DNA of 64,000 bases from Erwinia sp. E602 (GCF_018141005.1 NZ_CP046582.1:496001-560000), one strand, 5' to 3'; positions 31,726 through 43,217 are shown, counted from the stretch's first letter. The notes: generated from the sequence alone by a model not told the origin. Translations and numbers: made by a program.

Positions 31726-33060
31726 ATGAGCAACCGTAAATATTTTGGTACCGATGGCATTCGCGGCAAAGTAGGCGAAACTCCGATTACGCCTGATTTC
31801 GTGCTGAAGCTGGGCTGGGCGGCCGGTAAGGTGCTGGCCAGCCACGGCTCGAAGAAAGTGATCATCGGTAAAGACACGCGCATCTCCGGCTATATGCTGG
31901 AGTCGGCGCTGGAAGCGGGGCTGGCCGCAGCCGGCCTGTCTGCAGCCTTCACCGGCCCGATGCCGACCCCGGCGGTCGCCTACCTGACCCGCACCTTCCG
32001 CGCCGAGGCGGGCATCGTCATCTCCGCGTCTCACAACCCGTTTGACGACAACGGCATTAAGTTTTTCTCCACCGAAGGCACCAAGCTGCCGGACGACGTC
32101 GAAGCGGCGATTGAGGCGGAGATGGAAAAACCGATCACCTGCGTGGAGTCGGCTCAGCTGGGCCGCGCCAGCCGTATCGTTGACGCTGCCGGGCGCTACA
32201 TTGAGTTTTGCAAAGGCACCTTCCCAAGTGAGCTGAGCCTGAACGGCATGAAAATCGTCGTCGACTGCGCCAACGGCGCCACCTATCACATCGCGCCGAA
32301 CGTGCTGCGCGAGTTGGGTGCCACGGTGATCGCCATCGGCGTTCAGCCGGACGGTATGAACATCAACAAAGAGTGTGGAGCCACCGACCTGCGCCTGTTG
32401 CAGGAGCGCGTCCTGGCTGAGAAAGCCGACGTCGGGCTGGCCTATGACGGCGACGGTGACCGCATCATGATGGTCGACCATCTCGGCCACAAGGTTGACG
32501 GCGACCAGATCCTCTACCTGATCGCCCGTGAGGCGCTGCGCCAGGGCCAGCTGCGCGGCGGCGTGGTCGGCACGCTGATGAGTAATATGGGCCTGGAGCT
32601 GGCGCTGAAGCAGCTGGGTATTCCGTTTGCCCGCGCTAAGGTTGGCGACCGCTACGTGCTGGAGAAGCTGCAGGAAAAAGGCTGGCGGCTGGGTGCCGAG
32701 AACTCCGGCCACGTGATCCTGCTGGATAAAACCACCACCGGTGACGGCATTGTGGCCGGCCTGCAGGTGCTGACGGCGATGGTGCGTAACCATATGAGCC
32801 TGCACGACCTGTGCAGCGGCATGAAGCTGCTGCCACAGATCCTGGTCAACGTGCGCTTCAGCGGCGAGCATGACCCGCTGGAAGATGCGCAGGTGAAAGC
32901 GGTGACCGCCGAGGTGGAAGCCGAGCTGAAAGGGCGGGGCCGCGTGCTGCTGCGCAAGTCTGGTACCGAGCCGCTGATTCGGGTGATGGTGGAAGGCGAA
33001 GACGAAGCGCAGGTTAACGCGCTGGCGCATCGAATTGCGGATGCGGTGAAGGCGGTATAA
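31726..33060 (+). CDS. glmM: Phosphoglucosamine mutase GlmM
   Basis: GlmM interconverts glucosamine 6- and 1-phosphate, the step between GlmS and GlmU in UDP-GlcNAc synthesis. The 444-residue enzyme has the phosphoserine loop SASHNP (Ser102), the metal loop DGDGDR and the C-terminal phosphate loop [14 protein letters not shown]. Start YFGTDGIRG is family-typical. Confidence 0.98.
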   Translation: MSNRKYFGTDGIRGKVGETPITPDFVLKLGWAAGKVLASHGSKKVIIGKDTRISGYMLESALEAGLAAAGLSAAFTGPMPTPAVAYLTRTFRAEAGIVISASHNPFDDNGIKFFSTEGTKLPDDVEAAIEAEMEKPITCVESAQLGRASRIVDAAGRYIEFCKGTFPSELSLNGMKIVVDCANGATYHIAPNVLRELGATVIAIGVQPDGMNINKECGATDLRLLQERVLAEKADVGLAYDGDGDRIMMVDHLGHKVDGDQILYLIAREALRQGQLRGGVVGTLMSNMGLELALKQLGIPFARAKVGDRYVLEKLQEKGWRLGAENSGHVILLDKTTTGDGIVAGLQVLTAMVRNHMSLHDLCSGMKLLPQILVNVRFSGEHDPLEDAQVKAVTAEVEAELKGRGRVLLRKSGTEPLIRVMVEGEDEAQVNALAHRIADAVKAV

Positions 33061-33129
33061 CCGCGCGTTTTTTCGGCGGAAATGCCTGTTTTGCCGTTTT
33101 TTTCTGCAATCAGTTCACGTGTGTAAAAT

Positions 33130-33149
33130 TGCCCTTGCGCGCAAGGGCA
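33130..33149. promoter_or_regulatory. Perfect 20-base palindrome upstream of secG
   Basis: TGCCCTTGCG joined to CGCAAGGGCA forms an uninterrupted 10+10 inverted repeat. It stands directly after a -10-like TAAAAT (33124-33129), 108 bases before secG. It could be an operator or a 5'-end RNA hairpin. Confidence 0.4.
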
Positions 33150-33257
33150 CCTTTGGTTAGTATTCACACCCGCTTCTGATGGGTAGCGAACAGGCTATCA
33201 CTCTGACTGGTTTGAAGCTTTTGATGTGCGTTTAACGCGCAAGGAACAAGGTTGATT

Positions 33258-33587
33258 ATGTACGAAGCTCTTTTAGTAGTTTTCCTTATTGTGGCAATCG
33301 GCCTGGTGGGTCTGATCATGTTGCAGCAAGGTAAAGGCGCTGATATGGGAGCATCATTCGGTGCAGGCGCTTCCGGCACACTGTTTGGTTCTAACGGTTC
33401 AGGCAACTTTATGACCCGTATGACCGCAGTTCTGGCGACCCTGTTCTTCATTATCAGCCTGATCCTGGGTAACCTGAACAGCAACAAAACGCAGAAAGGA
33501 AGCGAGTGGGAAAATCTGACAGCACCAGCTCAGTCTCAACAGACTCAGCCTGCTAAACCGGCAACGGGCAGTGACATCCCGCAGTAA
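33258..33587 (+). CDS. secG: Protein translocase subunit SecG
   Basis: SecG is the small third subunit of the SecYEG channel and speeds SecA-driven export. The 109-residue protein has two membrane helices (ALLVVFLIVAIGLVGLIML and FMTRMTAVLATLFFIISLIL) joined by the conserved GKGADMGASFGAGASGTLFGS loop region. The ATG at 33258 follows AAGG; an in-frame TTG two codons upstream is less likely. The tail is Gln/Pro-rich and variable. Confidence 0.97.
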   Translation: MYEALLVVFLIVAIGLVGLIMLQQGKGADMGASFGAGASGTLFGSNGSGNFMTRMTAVLATLFFIISLILGNLNSNKTQKGSEWENLTAPAQSQQTQPAKPATGSDIPQ

Positions 33588-33648
33588 GCAGTACGCAGTT
33601 CTCAGTAAAATTTCGACGCGATAGAAACAAAAAAATCGCAACTTTAGT

Positions 33649-33735
33649 GCCGTGGTGGTGGAATTGGTAGACACGCTACCTTGAGGTGGTAGTGCCCGCA
33701 TGGGCTTACGGGTTCAAGTCCCGTCCTCGGTACCA
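33649..33735 (+). tRNA. leuU: tRNA-Leu (GAG)
   Basis: An 87-base class II tRNA including CCA. The anticodon is GAG within TACCTTGAGGTGGTA, there is a long variable arm GCCC-gcat-GGGC, and the T loop is TTCAAGT. Place between secG and metY-rimP matches E. coli leuU. Acceptor stem: 5' GCCGTGG against 3' CCTCGGT leaves a U-U mismatch at the fifth pair, where E. coli has A-U. Confidence 0.97.
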
Positions 33736-33783
33736 AATCTCAGTTTTGCTTGCTATATATGCAAGTTTTGCGTAGTATTCGGA

Positions 33784-33860
<77 letters not shown>

Positions 33861-33987
33861 CTTTCCCTTAGAGTTCTTTTTCAAATATTCTGTATGCAGG
33901 CAAACAACGTTGTTTACAGCGATTTTGAAAAAAATTCTTTTGGATCGTGCCGTATCACCGCTGGTGATACACAGGGTCCAGTCACTT

Positions 33988-34013
33988 AAAGCCCCGAATT
34001 TTCGGGGTTTTTT
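33988..34013 (+). terminator. Terminator between metY and rimP
   Basis: AAAGCCCCGAA / TTCGGGG with a short AT loop is followed by T6. In E. coli metY and the nusA operon are joined with partial termination between them. Confidence 0.85.
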
Positions 34014-34073
34014 GTTATTACGAATCAGCATCACTGGGCTATTAAGCCCTTTTTTTATGTCTTGGGGGTGGCC

Positions 34074-34526
34074 TTGTCCACATTAGAGCAAAAATTAACA
34101 GAGCTAATTTCAGCACCGGTAGAAGCGCTTGGCTACGAACTGGTCGGTATTGAGTTTGTCCGCGCCCGCACATCCACCCTGCGCATCTATATTGATAGTG
34201 AAGACGGCATCAATGTTGATGATTGCGCTGATGTGAGCCATCAGGTGAGTGCGGTATTCGATGTCGAAGACCCGATTACCGTGCCATATAACCTTGAAGT
34301 CTCTTCACCTGGCCTTGACCGCCCGATGTTTACCGCTGAACATTATGACCGTTTTACGGGCGAAGAAGTGAGCCTGGTGCTGCGTATGGCGGTACAGAAC
34401 CGTCGCAAATGGCAGGGAATCATTAAATCTGTCGATGGGGAGATGATCACGGTGACCGTTGAGGGTCGTGACGAAGTGTTCGCGCTGAGTAATATCCAGA
34501 AGGCGAACCTGGTTCCCCACTTTTAA
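34074..34526 (+). CDS. rimP: Ribosome maturation factor RimP
   Basis: RimP assists 30S maturation, especially around S12. The 150-residue protein ([19 protein letters not shown] ... [11 protein letters not shown]) is collinear with E. coli RimP. The start is a TTG at 34074 after GGGGGTGG, as in E. coli; the in-frame TTG at 34062 would place the ribosome-binding site inside the gene. Confidence 0.96.
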   Translation: MSTLEQKLTELISAPVEALGYELVGIEFVRARTSTLRIYIDSEDGINVDDCADVSHQVSAVFDVEDPITVPYNLEVSSPGLDRPMFTAEHYDRFTGEEVSLVLRMAVQNRRKWQGIIKSVDGEMITVTVEGRDEVFALSNIQKANLVPHF

Positions 34527-34550
34527 AAGTCCGGATTGAGGCATACCAGG

Positions 34551-36056
34551 ATGAACAAAGAAATCTTAGCTGTTGTAGAAGCGGTCTCCAATGAGAAGTC
34601 CCTCCCACGCGAGAAGATTTTCGAAGCGCTGGAGAGCGCGCTGTCTACAGCCACCAAGAAAAAATACGAGCAGGAAATTGACGTTCGCGTCACCATCGAT
34701 CGCAAAAGTGGCGACTTCGATACCTTCCGCCGTTGGTTAGTCGTAGAAGAAGTTACTCAGCCGACCCGTGAAATCACGCTGGAAGCGGCACGTTACGAAG
34801 ACGAAGCGTTCAACCCGGGCGACTTCGTTGAAGACCAGATTGAATCTGTCACCTTCGACCGTATCACCACCCAGACTGCAAAACAGGTTATCGTGCAGAA
34901 AGTCCGCGAAGCGGAACGTGCGATGGTGATCGATCAGTTCCACGATCAGCAGGGTGAGATCATCACCGGCGTGGTGAAGAAAGTTAACCGCGACAACATT
35001 TCACTGGAAGTGCGCCCGTTAGACGGCTCTAACACCAGTGCGGAAGCGGTGATCATTCGTGAAGACATGCTGCCGCGCGAAAACTTCCGTCCGGGTGACC
35101 GTATCCGCGGCGTGCTGTATGACGTGCGTCCTGAAGCACGCGGTGCGCAGCTGTTCGTCAGCCGTTCCAAGCCGGAAATGCTGATTGAGCTGTTCCGCAT
35201 TGAAGTGCCGGAAATCGGCGAAGAAGTGATTGAAATTAAAGCCGCCGCGCGCGACCCTGGCTCCCGTGCCAAGATCGCCGTAAAAACCAACGACAAGCGT
35301 ATCGATCCGGTCGGCGCCTGCGTGGGTATGCGTGGTGCGCGTGTTCAGGCGGTATCCAGCGAGCTGGGTGGCGAGCGCATTGACATCGTACTGTGGGATG
35401 ATAATCCGGCGCAGTTCGTGATCAACGCCATGGCCCCGGCGGATGTCGCCTCTATCGTGGTGGATGAAGATAATCACACCATGGATATCGCCGTTGAAGC
35501 CGGAAACCTGGCTCAGGCGATTGGCCGTAATGGCCAAAACGTGCGTCTGGCTTCACAGCTGAGTGGCTGGGAGCTGAACGTGATGACGGTCGACGACCTG
35601 CAGGCCAAACACCAGGCCGAGGCTCATGCTGCCATCGACGTCTTTACCAAACACCTCGATATCGATGAAGACTTTGCTACCGTACTGGTAGAAGAAGGCT
35701 TCTCCTCGCTGGAAGAGCTGGCCTACGTGCCAATCAACGAGCTGCTGGAGATCGACGGTCTGGATGAAGACACCGTTGAAGCGCTGCGCGACCGGGCTAA
35801 AAACGCGTTGACCACTTTGGCTCTGGCTAAAGAAGAGAGCCTCGGCGATAACCAGCCGGCAGAAGATTTACTGGCGCTGGAAGGTTTGGATCGTGAGCTG
35901 GCCTTCAGACTGGCCGCTAAAGGCGTTTGCACGCTGGAAGATCTTGCCGAGCAGGGTGTTGACGACCTGACAGATATTGATGGCCTGAACGATGAACGGG
36001 CGGGTGCGCTGATTATGGCTGCACGTAATATCTGCTGGTTCGGCGACAACGCGTAA
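34551..36056 (+). CDS. nusA: Transcription termination/antitermination protein NusA
   Basis: NusA binds RNA polymerase and promotes pausing, termination and lambda-type antitermination. The 501-residue protein has the N-terminal polymerase-binding domain, an S1 domain ([15 protein letters not shown]), KH1 and KH2 ([27 protein letters not shown]), and two C-terminal acidic AR1/AR2 repeats found in enterics. Start [16 protein letters not shown] at 34551. Confidence 0.98.
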   Translation: MNKEILAVVEAVSNEKSLPREKIFEALESALSTATKKKYEQEIDVRVTIDRKSGDFDTFRRWLVVEEVTQPTREITLEAARYEDEAFNPGDFVEDQIESVTFDRITTQTAKQVIVQKVREAERAMVIDQFHDQQGEIITGVVKKVNRDNISLEVRPLDGSNTSAEAVIIREDMLPRENFRPGDRIRGVLYDVRPEARGAQLFVSRSKPEMLIELFRIEVPEIGEEVIEIKAAARDPGSRAKIAVKTNDKRIDPVGACVGMRGARVQAVSSELGGERIDIVLWDDNPAQFVINAMAPADVASIVVDEDNHTMDIAVEAGNLAQAIGRNGQNVRLASQLSGWELNVMTVDDLQAKHQAEAHAAIDVFTKHLDIDEDFATVLVEEGFSSLEELAYVPINELLEIDGLDEDTVEALRDRAKNALTTLALAKEESLGDNQPAEDLLALEGLDRELAFRLAAKGVCTLEDLAEQGVDDLTDIDGLNDERAGALIMAARNICWFGDNA

Positions 36057-36078
36057 TAAACGAGCAGGAAGGAACAGC

Positions 36079-38772
36079 ATGACGACAGATGTAACCGTAA
36101 AATCACTGGCCGCAGAGATTCAGACCTCCGTTGATCGCCTGGTACAGCAGTTTGCTGATGCAGGGATTAACAAGTCTGAAACTGACTCTGTTACCCAGCA
36201 GGAAAAAGAGACATTACTTAATCATCTGCATCGCGAACACGGTGGCGGATCTGATAAACTGACTCTGCAGCGTAAAACACGCAGCACCCTGAACATCCCC
36301 GTCACCGGTGGCAAAAGCAAGTCGGTGCAAATCGAAGTCCGCAAAAAGCGCACCTATGTAACAGGCTCGCAGGCTGAAGCTGAACAGGCAGAAGCTGAGG
36401 CTCAGGCGCAGCGTGAAGCGGAAGAACTGGCTCGTCGCGAGGCTGAAGAAAAAGCCCAGCGCGAAGCTCAAGAGAAAGCGAAGCGTGAAGCCGAGGAGCA
36501 GGCCAAGCGTGAGGCAGCTGATAAAGCCAAACGTGAAGCAGCGGAAAGAGATAAAGTGAGCAATCAACATACCGACGATATGACCCGGGCTTCGCAGTCC
36601 GACAAAGCCCGCCGTGAAGCGGAAGCCGCAGAACTGAAGCGTAAAGCTGAAGAAGAAGCGCGCCGCAAGATTGAAGAAGACGCGAAGCGCGTCGCAGAAG
36701 AAGCACGTAAAATGGCAGAAGAGAAAGGCGAAGAGTGGACCCAGGCGAAAGAGGTTGAAGACACCTCTGACTACCACGTGACCACTTCAACTCACGCCCG
36801 TGCCGCCGAAGATGAAAACGATGCGCAGGTTGAAGGCGATCGCCGCAGCCGCACCGTTGCACGTCCGGCTAAAGCTCCGGTGCGTAAGAAAGGCAACAAG
36901 CATTCTGAAGCGAAAACTGACCGTGAAGAAGCGCGTGCGCAGGTTCGCGGCGGTAAAGGTGGCAAGCGTAAGCCAAGCACCCTGCAGCAGGGCTTCAACA
37001 AGCCAGCGCAGGCTGTTAACCGTGACGTCATCATCGGCGAAACCGTAACCGTAGCTGAACTGGCCAATAAAATGGCGGTAAAAGGCTCCCAGGTTATCAA
37101 AGCGATGATGAAGATGGGCGCCATGGCGACCATCAACCAGGTTATCGATCAGGAAACTGCTCAGCTGGTCGCGGAAGAGATGGGTCACAAAGTGACGCTG
37201 CGCCGCGAGAACGAGCTGGAAGAAGCGGTAATGAGCGATCGTGATGTCGATGCTGACCACGAATCCCGTGCGCCAGTCGTGACCATCATGGGCCACGTTG
37301 ACCACGGTAAAACCTCACTGCTGGACTACATCCGTTCCACTAAAGTCGCCTCTGGCGAAGCGGGCGGCATTACTCAGCACATCGGTGCATACCACGTCGA
37401 AACCGACAACGGTATGATCACCTTCCTCGACACCCCAGGCCACGCCGCGTTCACCTCTATGCGTGCTCGTGGTGCTCAGGCGACGGATATCGTTATCCTG
37501 GTGGTGGCGGCCGACGATGGCGTGATGCCACAGACTATCGAAGCGATCCAGCACGCCAAAGCGGCCAAAGTGCCGGTTGTGGTTGCGGTGAACAAAGTCG
37601 ATAAGCCTGATTCCGATCCGGATCGTGTTAAAAACGAACTGACTCAGTACGGTATCATCCCGGAAGAGTGGGGCGGCGAGAACATGTTCGTCAACGTCTC
37701 GGCGAAAGTCGGTACCGGTATTGACGACCTGTTGAACGTAATCCTGCTGCAGGCGGAAGTTCTGGAGCTGAGCGCGGTACGTCAGGGTATGGCAAGCGGC
37801 GTGGTGATCGAGTCCTTCCTGGATAAAGGTCGTGGCCCGGTGGCTACCGTGCTGGTACGTGAAGGTACGCTGAATAAAGGCGATATCGTGCTGTGTGGCT
37901 TCGAATACGGCCGCGTGCGTGCGATGCGTGATGAACTGGGTCGTGAAGTTATGACCGCCGGTCCATCTATCCCGGTTGAGATCCTTGGCCTGTCCGGCGT
38001 GCCGGCAGCGGGTGATGAAGCAACCGTGGTGCGTGACGAGAAGAAAGCGCGTGAAGTGGCGCTGTATCGTCAGGGCAAATTCCGTGAAGTTAAGCTGGCG
38101 CGTCAGCAGAAATCCAAGCTGGAAAACATGTTTGCGAACATGACCGAAGGCGAAGTATCTGAACTGAACATCGTGCTGAAAGCGGACGTTCAGGGTTCTG
38201 TCGAAGCGATCTCCGACTCACTGCTGAAGCTGTCTACTGATGAAGTGAAAGTGAAAATCATCGGTTCCGGCGTCGGTGGGATCACCGAAACGGATGCCAC
38301 GCTGGCTGCCGCGTCTAACGCGATCCTGGTGGGCTTCAACGTCCGTGCTGATGCCTCTGCGCGTCGCGTCATCGATTCAGAAAGCCTGGATCTGCGTTAC
38401 TACTCCGTTATCTATAATCTGATCGACGAAGTGAAAGCGGCGATGAGCGGTATGCTGGCACCAGAGTACAAACAGCAGATTATCGGTCTGGCTGCGGTAC
38501 GTGACGTGTTCAAATCACCGAAGTTTGGTGCCATCGCCGGTTGTATGGTGACCGAAGGTAACATCAAACGTCACAACCCAATCCGCGTACTGCGTGACAA
38601 CGTGGTGATCTACGAAGGCGAGCTGGAATCCCTGCGCCGCTTCAAAGATGACGTTAACGAAGTCCGTAACGGTATGGAATGTGGTATCGGCGTGAAGAAC
38701 TACAACGACGTCCGCGTTGGCGATATGATCGAAGTATTCGAAATTATCGAAATCCAGCGTACCATCGACTAA
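36079..38772 (+). CDS. infB: Translation initiation factor IF-2
   Basis: IF-2 brings fMet-tRNA to the 30S subunit and promotes subunit joining. The 897-residue protein has an N-terminal domain, a highly charged Glu/Lys/Arg/Ala repeat (about residues 95-160, copies of KAKREAEEQ type), and the G domain with GHVDHGKT (around residue 405), DTPGH and NKVDKP. Domains C1 and C2 end at [10 protein letters not shown]. Internal starts for shorter isoforms are described separately. Confidence 0.98.
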   Translation: MTTDVTVKSLAAEIQTSVDRLVQQFADAGINKSETDSVTQQEKETLLNHLHREHGGGSDKLTLQRKTRSTLNIPVTGGKSKSVQIEVRKKRTYVTGSQAEAEQAEAEAQAQREAEELARREAEEKAQREAQEKAKREAEEQAKREAADKAKREAAERDKVSNQHTDDMTRASQSDKARREAEAAELKRKAEEEARRKIEEDAKRVAEEARKMAEEKGEEWTQAKEVEDTSDYHVTTSTHARAAEDENDAQVEGDRRSRTVARPAKAPVRKKGNKHSEAKTDREEARAQVRGGKGGKRKPSTLQQGFNKPAQAVNRDVIIGETVTVAELANKMAVKGSQVIKAMMKMGAMATINQVIDQETAQLVAEEMGHKVTLRRENELEEAVMSDRDVDADHESRAPVVTIMGHVDHGKTSLLDYIRSTKVASGEAGGITQHIGAYHVETDNGMITFLDTPGHAAFTSMRARGAQATDIVILVVAADDGVMPQTIEAIQHAKAAKVPVVVAVNKVDKPDSDPDRVKNELTQYGIIPEEWGGENMFVNVSAKVGTGIDDLLNVILLQAEVLELSAVRQGMASGVVIESFLDKGRGPVATVLVREGTLNKGDIVLCGFEYGRVRAMRDELGREVMTAGPSIPVEILGLSGVPAAGDEATVVRDEKKAREVALYRQGKFREVKLARQQKSKLENMFANMTEGEVSELNIVLKADVQGSVEAISDSLLKLSTDEVKVKIIGSGVGGITETDATLAAASNAILVGFNVRADASARRVIDSESLDLRYYSVIYNLIDEVKAAMSGMLAPEYKQQIIGLAAVRDVFKSPKFGAIAGCMVTEGNIKRHNPIRVLRDNVVIYEGELESLRRFKDDVNEVRNGMECGIGVKNYNDVRVGDMIEVFEIIEIQRTID
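36556..36582 (+). promoter_or_regulatory. Internal infB starts for IF2-2 and IF2-3
   Basis: An in-frame GTG at 36556 (VSNQHTDDM, residue 160) follows GGAAAGAG. An in-frame ATG at 36580 (residue 168) follows it. E. coli makes IF2-2 and IF2-3 from starts at the equivalent residues 158 and 165. Confidence 0.75.
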
Positions 38773-38793
38773 GCGTCCCGGAACCCCTCATCG

Positions 38794-38865
38794 GGCCGCC
38801 CTTCAGGGCGGCCAGAAAGATGAGAAAGGTCAGCGTGACTGTATTTGGGAGGCTTCTGGCCTCCC
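38794..38865 (+). other. Two hairpins between infB and rbfA
   Basis: GGCCGCCC-ttca-GGGCGGCC (38794-38813) and GGGAGGC-ttctg-GCCTCCC (38847-38865) stand in the 115-base gap. Neither has a U-tract. They look like mRNA-stability or processing elements rather than full terminators. Confidence 0.55.
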
Positions 38866-38887
38866 GAATTATTTGGAGAGAAAAATT

Positions 38888-39301
38888 ATGGCGAAAGAAT
38901 TTGGCCGCCCGCAGCGCGTTTCACAAGAGCTGCAAAAAGAGATTGCCATCATTCTGCAACGCGAGATTAAAGATCCGCGTCTGGGTCTGATGGTTACCGT
39001 ATCCGCGGTGGAAGTGTCACGCGACCTGGCCTACGCCAAGGTGTTTGTTACTTTCCTGAATGACAAAGATGAAGATGCGATCAAAGCCGGCCTGCGTGCT
39101 CTTGGCGACGCCTCCGGTTATATCCGCTCCCTGCTGGGTAAAGCGATGCGTCTGCGCATCGTGCCGGAGCTGACCTGGTTCTACGACAACTCGCTGGTCG
39201 AGGGGATGCGTATGTCAAACCTGGTCTCCAACGTGATCAAGAACGACGCCGATCGCCGTGGCCCGGTGGATGATGAACCGGAAGAAGGCAAAGCAGAGTA
39301 A
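38888..39301 (+). CDS. rbfA: 30S ribosome-binding factor RbfA
   Basis: RbfA binds immature 30S subunits near helix 1 of 16S rRNA and is needed for cold growth. The 137-residue KH-like protein starts [20 protein letters not shown] and ends in an acidic tail. GGAGAG precedes the ATG at 38888. The truB ATG overlaps its stop (TAATG). Confidence 0.97.
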   Translation: MAKEFGRPQRVSQELQKEIAIILQREIKDPRLGLMVTVSAVEVSRDLAYAKVFVTFLNDKDEDAIKAGLRALGDASGYIRSLLGKAMRLRIVPELTWFYDNSLVEGMRMSNLVSNVIKNDADRRGPVDDEPEEGKAE

Positions 39302-40245
39302 TGAGCCGTCCTCGCCGTCGCGGTCGCGATATTCACGGCGTGCTGTTGCTGGATAAGCCCACCGGGCTCTCCTCCAACGATGCGCTGCAAAAAGTAAAAC
39401 GCCTGTATAACGCCAACCGTGCCGGTCATACCGGCGCGCTGGATCCGCTGGCGACCGGCATGCTGCCGATCTGCCTGGGTGAGGCGACCAAGTTCTCGCA
39501 GTATCTGCTGGAGTCCGACAAGCGTTATCGGGTGATCGCCCGGCTGGGCCTGCGTACCGACACCTCGGACGCTGATGGTTCAGTGGTCAGCGAGCGGCCG
39601 GTCACCTTCAGCGCAGAGCAGCTGCAGCTGGCGCTGGAAAGCTTCCGTGGTAAAACGCAGCAGATCCCGTCGATGTATTCGGCGCTCAAGTATCAGGGGC
39701 GCAAGCTGTATGAATATGCCCGTGAAGGCATTGAAGTGCCGCGCGAATCGCGGGCGATTGAGGTGTTTGAGCTGCTGTTTATCCGCCATGAGGGCGATGA
39801 ACTGGAGCTGGAAATCCACGTTTCCAAAGGCACCTACATCCGCACCATCATCGACGACCTCGGTGAGCAGCTCGGCTGTGGCGCGCACGTGACCTACCTG
39901 CGTCGTCTGCAGGTGGCGACCTATCCGATTGAGAAAATGGTGACGCTGGAGCAGCTGCAGGCGCTGACTGAAGAAGCGCACCGCAGCGAGCGTGCGCCGG
40001 CAGAGCTGCTCGACGCGCTGCTGATGCCGATGGACAGCCCGGCGTCGGAGTACCCGATCGTGCATCTGGCCGCCAGCGTTGCTGCGTACTTTAAGCAGGG
40101 GATGCCGGTACAGGCCGCCGGGGCGCCGGCCAGCGGGCTGGTACGGGTCACCGCCGGTGATGAGCATGCGTTTATCGGCATGGCGGAAATCGCCGACGAC
40201 GGCCGCGTGGCTCCGCGCCGGCTGGTCGTGGAATACGCCGACTAA
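39301..40245 (+). CDS. truB: tRNA pseudouridine-55 synthase TruB
   Basis: TruB makes the universal pseudouridine 55 in the tRNA T-loop and acts as a tRNA chaperone. The 314-residue protein has the catalytic [12 protein letters not shown] motif with Asp48, the [14 protein letters not shown] segment, and a C-terminal PUA-like domain. Confidence 0.98.
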   Translation: MSRPRRRGRDIHGVLLLDKPTGLSSNDALQKVKRLYNANRAGHTGALDPLATGMLPICLGEATKFSQYLLESDKRYRVIARLGLRTDTSDADGSVVSERPVTFSAEQLQLALESFRGKTQQIPSMYSALKYQGRKLYEYAREGIEVPRESRAIEVFELLFIRHEGDELELEIHVSKGTYIRTIIDDLGEQLGCGAHVTYLRRLQVATYPIEKMVTLEQLQALTEEAHRSERAPAELLDALLMPMDSPASEYPIVHLAASVAAYFKQGMPVQAAGAPASGLVRVTAGDEHAFIGMAEIADDGRVAPRRLVVEYAD

Positions 40246-40460
40246 CCTGAGCTGACTGCGCCGGGCAATCCGCCAGGCGCAGGTCTTTGTGATAACGGGG
40301 TGAGCGCGGGTCTGTGCGGCACCAGCGCTTCTGCTGCGTGAAAGTTGACGGCGGTATTTGCGCTTAAGCAATGCGCAGAGTAGAATGGCGCGGCTTTACA
40401 CTGGGTAGCTGAATTAGAGATCGGCACCTGTACATTTATCTTATAATTTGGAGTTGTAAC

Positions 40461-40730
40461 ATGTCTCTAAGTGTTGAAACTAAAGCGCAGATCGTTGCTG
40501 ATTTCGGTCGCGGCGCAAACGACAGTGGTTCTACCGAAGTTCAGGTTGCTCTGCTGACCGCACAGATTAACCATCTGCAGGGTCACTTCTCTGAGCACAA
40601 AAAAGACCACCACAGCCGTCGTGGCCTGCTGCGTATGGTATCCCAGCGTCGTAAGCTGCTGGACTACCTGAAGCGCAAAGACGTTGCACGTTACACCAGC
40701 CTGATCGAGCGTCTGGGTCTGCGTCGCTAA
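40461..40730 (+). CDS. rpsO: 30S ribosomal protein S15
   Basis: S15 is a primary 16S rRNA binder of the platform. The 89-residue protein begins [12 protein letters not shown] and ends LIERLGLRR. In E. coli S15 represses its own translation through a pseudoknot at the start region; the leader here (TTGGAGTTGTAACATG) is of the same kind, but the fold was not computed. Confidence 0.98.
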   Translation: MSLSVETKAQIVADFGRGANDSGSTEVQVALLTAQINHLQGHFSEHKKDHHSRRGLLRMVSQRRKLLDYLKRKDVARYTSLIERLGLRR

Positions 40731-40813
40731 GTCTGCCTTGCTGCCCTCTCCCGTTTTCAGAGCAATCTGAACGTCACGTGATGAAACGGGCAGCCTGGTA
40801 CGCGTATCGCTGG

Positions 40814-40839
40814 AAAGGGGCCTTTATGGCCCCTTTTTT
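40814..40839 (+). terminator. Terminator between rpsO and pnp
   Basis: A 9-bp stem AAAGGGGCC / GGCCCCTTT with a 5-base loop is followed by T6. It corresponds to the t1 terminator after rpsO. Confidence 0.92.
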
Positions 40840-40898
40840 CACGCGAGCGGCAGCAATTAAACACAAACTATTGTATTGTTGCTGAGTGTGATCTTCAG

Positions 40899-40973
40899 TT
40901 GCAGAGTTTCGCGCGGCTAATGAGAGGCTTCATCCTGCCGGGGATGAGGGTTGTCATTAGTCGCGAGATGCAA
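40899..40973 (+). promoter_or_regulatory. pnp leader hairpin (RNase III autoregulation site)
   Basis: A long imperfect stem is formed by TTGCA...TCGCG...GGCTAATGA on the 5' side and TCATTAG...CGCGA...TGCAA on the 3' side. It lies in the pnp leader. In E. coli RNase III cuts the equivalent duplex and PNPase then destroys its own mRNA. Confidence 0.82.
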
Positions 40974-41032
40974 GCGAAGATTAAAAATCCATGGCAGGTA
41001 AAACGTCCTGCCCTGATGTTAAGGAACGCATT

Positions 41033-43162
41033 TTGCTGAACCCGATCGTTAAAAAATTCCAGTATGGCCAGCACACCGTCACGCTTGAAACCGGCATGAT
41101 GGCTCGCCAGGCAACGGCTGCCGTTATGGTCAGCATGGACGACACCGCCGTGTTCGTGACCGTCGTCGGTCAGAAAAAATCTAAGCCAGGCCAGGATTTC
41201 TTCCCGTTAACCGTTAACTACCAGGAGCGTACCTACGCTGCCGGTCGTATTCCGGGCAGCTTCTTCCGTCGCGAAGGCCGTCCAAGCGAAGGCGAGACCC
41301 TGACCTCACGCCTGATTGACCGCCCAATCCGCCCACTGTTCCCGGAAGGCTTCGTTAACGAAGTGCAGGTGATTGCCACCGTGGTTTCCGTTAACCCACA
41401 GGTTAACCCGGATATCGTGGCGATGATCGGTGCTTCAGCGGCGCTGGCGCTGTCTGGCCTGCCGTTCAACGGTCCAATCGGTGCGGCCCGCGTTGGCTAC
41501 ATCAACGACCAGTACGTGCTGAACCCAACCAGCGACGAGCTGAAAGTGAGCAAGCTGGATCTGGTGGTTGCCGGTACCCAGGGCGCGGTACTGATGGTTG
41601 AATCTGAAGCGGAAATCCTCAGCGAAGAGCAGATGCTGGGCGCCGTGGTGTTCGGCCACGACCAGCAGCAGATCGTCATCGACAACATCAACGCGCTGGT
41701 CGCCGAAGCCGGCAAGCCGCATTGGGACTGGACGCCAGAAGCCGTCAACGAAGCGTTAACTGCACGTATCGCCGCGCTGGCTGAAACCCGCCTGAGCGAC
41801 GCATACCGCATCACCGAAAAACAGGAGCGTTACGCTCAGGTTGGCGTGATCAAGTCTGAAACCACTGCAGCACTGCAGGCGGAAGACGAATCACTGGACG
41901 CCGGTGAAATCAGCGACATCCTGCACACGCTGGAGAAGAACGTGGTGCGTAGCCGCATTCTGCGTGGCGAACCGCGTATCGATGGCCGTGAAAAAGACAT
42001 GATCCGTGGTCTGGACGTGCGTACCGGCGTACTGCCACGTACCCACGGCTCTGCGCTGTTCACCCGTGGTGAAACGCAGGCGCTGGTCACTGCCACTCTG
42101 GGTACCGCACGTGATGCGCAGAACCTGGATGAGCTGATGGGCGAGCGTACCGACAACTTCCTGTTCCACTACAACTTCCCTCCGTACTCTGTCGGTGAAA
42201 CCGGCATGGTCGGCTCGCCGAAGCGTCGTGAAATTGGTCACGGTCGTCTGGCGAAACGTGGCGTGCTGGCCGTTATGCCGAAAGGCGACGCGTTCCCGTA
42301 CACCGTGCGCGTGGTGTCTGAAATCACCGAATCTAACGGTTCCTCGTCAATGGCGTCCGTGTGCGGCGCATCCCTGGCGCTGATGGATGCGGGCGTGCCA
42401 ATCAAGGCCGCCGTAGCCGGTATTGCGATGGGCCTGGTGAAAGACGAAGACAACTTCGTAGTCCTGTCTGATATCCTCGGTGACGAAGACCACCTGGGCG
42501 ATATGGACTTTAAAGTGGCCGGTAGCCGTGAAGGTATCACCGCGCTGCAGATGGACATCAAAATCGAAGGTATCACCCGCGAAATCATGCAGGTGGCTCT
42601 GAACCAGGCTAAGGGTGCGCGTCTGCATATCCTCGGCGTGATGGAACAGGCGATCAGCGGACCGCGTGGCGATATCTCTCAGTTTGCACCACGTATCCAC
42701 ACCATCAAGATCAGCGTTGATAAGATCAAAGACGTGATCGGTAAAGGTGGCTCGGTGATCCGTGCGCTGACCGAAGAGACCGGCACAACCATCGAAATCG
42801 AAGATGACGGTACGGTGAAAATTGCCGCAACCGACGGTGAGAAGGCGAAATTCGCTATCCGCCGTATCGAAGAGATCACCGCAGAAATCGAAGTGGGCCG
42901 TATCTACAGCGGTAAGGTTACCCGCATCGTTGACTTCGGTGCCTTCGTGGCGATCGGTGGCGGTAAAGAAGGTCTGGTCCACATCTCTCAGATCGCTGAC
43001 AAGCGCGTTGAGAAAGTGACCGACTACCTGCAGATGGGTCAGGAAGTACCGGTTAAGGTACTGGAAGTTGACCGTCAGGGCCGCGTGCGCCTGAGCATCA
43101 AAGAAGCCAGCGAGCAGGCACAGCCTGAAGCCGCAGCTTCTGAAGCACCTGCAGCAGAATAA
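41033..43162 (+). CDS. pnp: Polynucleotide phosphorylase
   Basis: PNPase degrades RNA 3' to 5' by phosphorolysis and is part of the RNase E degradosome. The 709-residue protein has two RNase PH domains, a KH domain ([20 protein letters not shown]) and an S1 domain ([26 protein letters not shown]). The start is a TTG at 41033 ([11 protein letters not shown]), eight bases after AAGG, as in E. coli. A more upstream ATG would read through the leader. Confidence 0.97.
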   Translation: MLNPIVKKFQYGQHTVTLETGMMARQATAAVMVSMDDTAVFVTVVGQKKSKPGQDFFPLTVNYQERTYAAGRIPGSFFRREGRPSEGETLTSRLIDRPIRPLFPEGFVNEVQVIATVVSVNPQVNPDIVAMIGASAALALSGLPFNGPIGAARVGYINDQYVLNPTSDELKVSKLDLVVAGTQGAVLMVESEAEILSEEQMLGAVVFGHDQQQIVIDNINALVAEAGKPHWDWTPEAVNEALTARIAALAETRLSDAYRITEKQERYAQVGVIKSETTAALQAEDESLDAGEISDILHTLEKNVVRSRILRGEPRIDGREKDMIRGLDVRTGVLPRTHGSALFTRGETQALVTATLGTARDAQNLDELMGERTDNFLFHYNFPPYSVGETGMVGSPKRREIGHGRLAKRGVLAVMPKGDAFPYTVRVVSEITESNGSSSMASVCGASLALMDAGVPIKAAVAGIAMGLVKDEDNFVVLSDILGDEDHLGDMDFKVAGSREGITALQMDIKIEGITREIMQVALNQAKGARLHILGVMEQAISGPRGDISQFAPRIHTIKISVDKIKDVIGKGGSVIRALTEETGTTIEIEDDGTVKIAATDGEKAKFAIRRIEEITAEIEVGRIYSGKVTRIVDFGAFVAIGGGKEGLVHISQIADKRVEKVTDYLQMGQEVPVKVLEVDRQGRVRLSIKEASEQAQPEAAASEAPAAE

Positions 43163-43191
43163 GTACCACGACCTTTACGCGTGACCCGGAT

Positions 43192-43217
43192 GACGGCGGG
43201 CAAAGCCCGCCGTCTTT
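43192..43217 (+). terminator. Terminator after pnp
   Basis: A perfect 10-bp stem GACGGCGGGC / GCCCGCCGTC with an AAA loop is followed by only three T. Confidence 0.75.

Noticed and set aside
31696..33030. Minus-strand frame of 444 codons opposite glmM
   Set aside because: It mirrors glmM codon periodicity; no protein family is recognisable.
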